A stretch of DNA of 6,896 bases from Kordiimonadaceae bacterium (GTDB taxonomy: Bacteria > Pseudomonadota > Alphaproteobacteria > Sphingomonadales > Kordiimonadaceae): NCBI GenBank assembly GCA_014238195.1, contig JABABO010000036.1, positions 1-6,896 of the forward strand. The letters run 5' to 3'. The notes under the pieces were generated by a model. The model saw only the letters and a list, made by a program, of their open reading frames with translations. It had not been told where the DNA came from and searched no databases. Below are positions 4,585-6,896 of the stretch, in pieces; the first letter of the stretch is position 1, and each line of letters begins with the position of its first letter. The position numbers and the translations under genes are program-made.

Positions 4585-6834
4585 ATGGCAGCTCAAGATC
4601 AACCACAAGCCAACATGGATACAAAAAAGAGCAGTCTTTTTTCAATTCGAAACTTATTGTTTGCGGTGACAGTGTTTTTGATGTCGGCGGTTATTGTCAT
4701 GACCTCTTCAGATCTTTCCGAAGCGGGTGATAATAAAGAACGTGCTGAGCGCGCGATGTTGATCAACCAAGTGTCTGATAATTTAGCACAGTATAAAATG
4801 TCGCTTGGTCGGGTACGACTTGCAGCCAACACGGCGTTTGGTTATGAAGGTGTGCCTGATAATGCGTTTGCCAAGCAAGTCCATGATAATAAACGTGCGG
4901 CGGGTGCTTTGTTCGATGAAGCCCTAACGGGTGTGGCGGACTTACCTGATTTTGAAGGCAAATCAAAAGCGGTTGACGCGTTAAAAGAAGCCCACGATGC
5001 TTATCTTGCTATTGCAGATCAAATTGCAGATGATATGAGCCTAATAAAAGAATCCCGCACAACCAAGCGGTCACGGTCTGTTATTTCAAAAATAAATAAT
5101 ACTATTGATGCGGCATCTGGGTTACGCCGCGCCGTAGAATCAAACTTTGATATGGGTGATGCTAGAATAGTGGGCGTAACACGCATGAAATATCAGCTCT
5201 GGCAAATGATTGAATATGCTGGCCGCGATAGCTCGTCTGTGGGTGAAAACATCGCCGCATCAACTGTTATTGACCCCTTTAAGTTACAAATTGTTTCGCA
5301 ATATGGCGGCTGGGTCCGCACAAGCTGGACACAAGTAAACAGCATTGCGTCAAGTCGTTTGTCTAATGATGCGATCCGTTCCCAAATCACAAATGTGGAG
5401 GCGCAATTTTTTGAAGACTTTGATCAAAACTTACGGGACGAGATCTATGAAGCAAATGATTATGCCGTTGAGGACGAAGAAGACCCTGATTACCCTCTTT
5501 CGGGCCTTGAATGGATGCAACGGGCTGATGCTGCGGCAGGGCCGATTTTGAAAATGAGCAGCGCTGCTGATGCACTGGCGAAATCCCTGAATGAAGACTC
5601 TGTCGCTGGCGCAGTTTCGGCTGAACGTATCGCGATTTTTCTGTTGGTTTTGGTGTTCGGTGTTGGTGGTGTTGCTTTTTGGGTGGTCTTTATGCGTACA
5701 GTTCGCCCGATTGATGCTTTGTCGAACACGATGATGATCTTATCTGACGGTAATTTAAACGTTGAGGTCCCGCATGCTGATCAAGCCGATGAAGTGGGGG
5801 ATATGGCTCGCTCCGTGCAAATTTTTAAGGAAAACGCTATTGAGCGCCAACGTTTGGAAGTCGAACAGCGCCAAGCCGAAGAAGACGAGCGTAGCCGCAA
5901 AGAACAAGAAACTGAACGCCAACGCACGGAGGAGGAAGCCCGCCGCAGTGAGCGGGAACAAGCGGAAGAACAGCAGCGTTTAGAACGCCGAAAAGCTATG
6001 CTTGATATGGCAGACCGGTTTGAAGAATCTGTGATGTCGGTTGTCGAAGGTGTATCAATGTCAGCAAGTGGCATGGAATCCGCCGCACAAGAATTAACCT
6101 CAACCGCCGAGGAAACCTCGCAAAAATCTGATGTTGTTGCCAGTGCAGCCAGCCAGGCCAGCGCGAATGCGCAAATGGTGGCCAGCGCCGCAGAAGAACT
6201 GTCGTCATCGGTTCGGGAAATTACTGGGCAAACTAACCAATCCAGCGCCTCCGCCCGTGATGCTGTTGGCCGCACGGAACATGCCAGCAAAGATATATCT
6301 GAACTGGTCGACGCGGCACAAAAAATCGGTGATGTCGTAAAGTTGATTAATGATATTGCCGAGCAAACTAATTTACTGGCCCTGAATGCGACAATTGAAG
6401 CGGCACGGGCAGGGGATGCTGGCAAAGGTTTTGCGGTTGTTGCCAGCGAAGTGAAATCACTGGCAAATCAAACCGCTAACGCAACGCAGGAAATCAGTGA
6501 ACAAGTCAATGGTATGCAAGCGGCCACCAACCAAGCTGTAAAAGGTATGGATGAAATTAAGGAAATCATTGTTGAAATTGAATCTACGGCCGTTTCTATC
6601 GCGTCTGCTGTTGAAGAACAAGATGCCTCAACCCAAGAAATTGCCCGCAATGTATCGGAGGTCTCCACAGGCACCGAAGAAGTCACAGTGAACATCAATG
6701 ACGTGAACGAAGGGGCAACATCAACGGGTGCCGCTGCAAGCCAAGTCCTGAGCTCTGCCCAAGACCTGACAAATCAGTCCGATGATTTGCGCCGACAAGT
6801 CGAAAGCTTTCTTGAAACGATCCGCTCTGAATAA
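4585..6834 (+). CDS. Methyl-accepting chemotaxis protein (transmembrane chemoreceptor)
   Basis: Inner-membrane receptor that senses a periplasmic ligand and controls CheA through CheW. The 749 residues comprise a short cytoplasmic start, TM1 (about 23-41), a roughly 305-residue periplasmic, probably all-helical sensor (42-348), TM2 (349-370), HAMP (about 371-424, with RPIDALSNTM and DEVGDMARSVQIFKENA), an E/R/Q-rich coiled coil (about 420-472), and the signalling hairpin (473-749). The hairpin tip EQTNLLALNATIEAARAGD (593-611) and following GKGFAVVASEV are canonical for CheA/CheW contact. A-A-E-E-L-type segments are candidate methylation sites. The C-terminus (FLETIRSE) has no NWETF-like CheR/CheB tether. 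GGAG at 4574-4577, seven bases upstream, supports the ATG at 4585 over Met11. The ligand is unknown; the sensor's YPLSGLEWM region resembles helical sensors of other alphaproteobacterial receptors. Confidence 0.96.
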   Translation: MAAQDQPQANMDTKKSSLFSIRNLLFAVTVFLMSAVIVMTSSDLSEAGDNKERAERAMLINQVSDNLAQYKMSLGRVRLAANTAFGYEGVPDNAFAKQVHDNKRAAGALFDEALTGVADLPDFEGKSKAVDALKEAHDAYLAIADQIADDMSLIKESRTTKRSRSVISKINNTIDAASGLRRAVESNFDMGDARIVGVTRMKYQLWQMIEYAGRDSSSVGENIAASTVIDPFKLQIVSQYGGWVRTSWTQVNSIASSRLSNDAIRSQITNVEAQFFEDFDQNLRDEIYEANDYAVEDEEDPDYPLSGLEWMQRADAAAGPILKMSSAADALAKSLNEDSVAGAVSAERIAIFLLVLVFGVGGVAFWVVFMRTVRPIDALSNTMMILSDGNLNVEVPHADQADEVGDMARSVQIFKENAIERQRLEVEQRQAEEDERSRKEQETERQRTEEEARRSEREQAEEQQRLERRKAMLDMADRFEESVMSVVEGVSMSASGMESAAQELTSTAEETSQKSDVVASAASQASANAQMVASAAEELSSSVREITGQTNQSSASARDAVGRTEHASKDISELVDAAQKIGDVVKLINDIAEQTNLLALNATIEAARAGDAGKGFAVVASEVKSLANQTANATQEISEQVNGMQAATNQAVKGMDEIKEIIVEIESTAVSIASAVEEQDASTQEIARNVSEVSTGTEEVTVNINDVNEGATSTGAAASQVLSSAQDLTNQSDDLRRQVESFLETIRSE

Positions 6835-6856
6835 AAGGCCCAGTGCTCTAGCAATC

Positions 6857-6896
6857 ACTTATAGCCAATTGCGGTGAATATTGATCCCCTCATTTG
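6857..6896. repeat. Dispersed palindromic repeat, copy 2, cut by the window edge
   Basis: ACTTATAGCCAA (6857-6868) is identical to 2578-2589, and 6857-6877 as a whole matches copy 1 at 19 of 21 positions. The right arm seems to begin at TCATTTG (6890-6896), where the window ends; CATTTG equals 2612-2617 and would pair with CAATTG (6867-6872) at five of six positions. It begins 22 bases after the chemoreceptor stop codon, as copy 1 lies shortly after rpsA. Confidence 0.6.

Noticed and set aside
5781..6425. 214-codon open frame on the - strand inside the chemoreceptor gene
   Set aside because: Its serine/arginine/alanine-rich composition is what the reverse of a coiled-coil receptor gene gives. 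The + strand frame has unmistakable receptor motifs.
1..6896. CRISPR arrays, tRNA or rRNA genes, transposase genes, toxin-antitoxin pairs, phage genes
   Set aside because: None seen on either strand. The only repeats are the short intergenic ones described.

Overview
The window reads as a chromosomal housekeeping locus of an alphaproteobacterium. The order cmk, rpsA, ihfB, LapA-family gene, pyrF is a neighbourhood typical of that class. The S1 protein has the alphaproteobacterial length and divergent sixth domain, and the chemoreceptor has the FKENAIER-type HAMP exit helix common in that class. Base composition looks moderate (mid-40s % GC by eye, not computed). I cannot name the order or genus from this sequence.

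Layout: bases 1-591 hold the C-terminal part of cytidylate kinase (cmk), cut by the left edge. Bases 592-806 are the rpsA leader, with a hairpin 30 nt before the start codon. rpsA (807-2507) encodes six-domain ribosomal protein S1. Next comes a 442-base gap (2508-2949) before ihfB. Its first half is almost continuous inverted repeats ending in a good intrinsic terminator. Its second half holds a 12-bp tandem duplication, a motif block that recurs upstream of the chemoreceptor gene, and a possible 33-codon small ORF whose stop overlaps the ihfB start. ihfB (2950-3228), a LapA/DUF1049-type membrane protein gene (3294-3653) and pyrF (3710-4429) follow closely on the same strand and look like one transcription unit. 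After 155 bases comes a complete methyl-accepting chemotaxis protein gene (4585-6834). The last 40 bases begin a second copy of the palindromic repeat found after rpsA.

All genes are on the + strand. Their roles are core ones: CMP phosphorylation, mRNA binding in translation, nucleoid and regulatory DNA bending, envelope assembly, UMP synthesis, and taxis. cmk and pyrF both serve pyrimidine nucleotide supply. The chemoreceptor is functionally unrelated to its neighbours and implies a motile organism with a CheA/CheW system encoded elsewhere.

I found no new multi-gene system. What is not explained by known genes lies in the intergenic DNA: the hairpin-dense rpsA 3' trailer, a dispersed palindromic repeat seen twice, a promoter-region module shared by ihfB and the chemoreceptor gene, and the small ORF coupled to ihfB.
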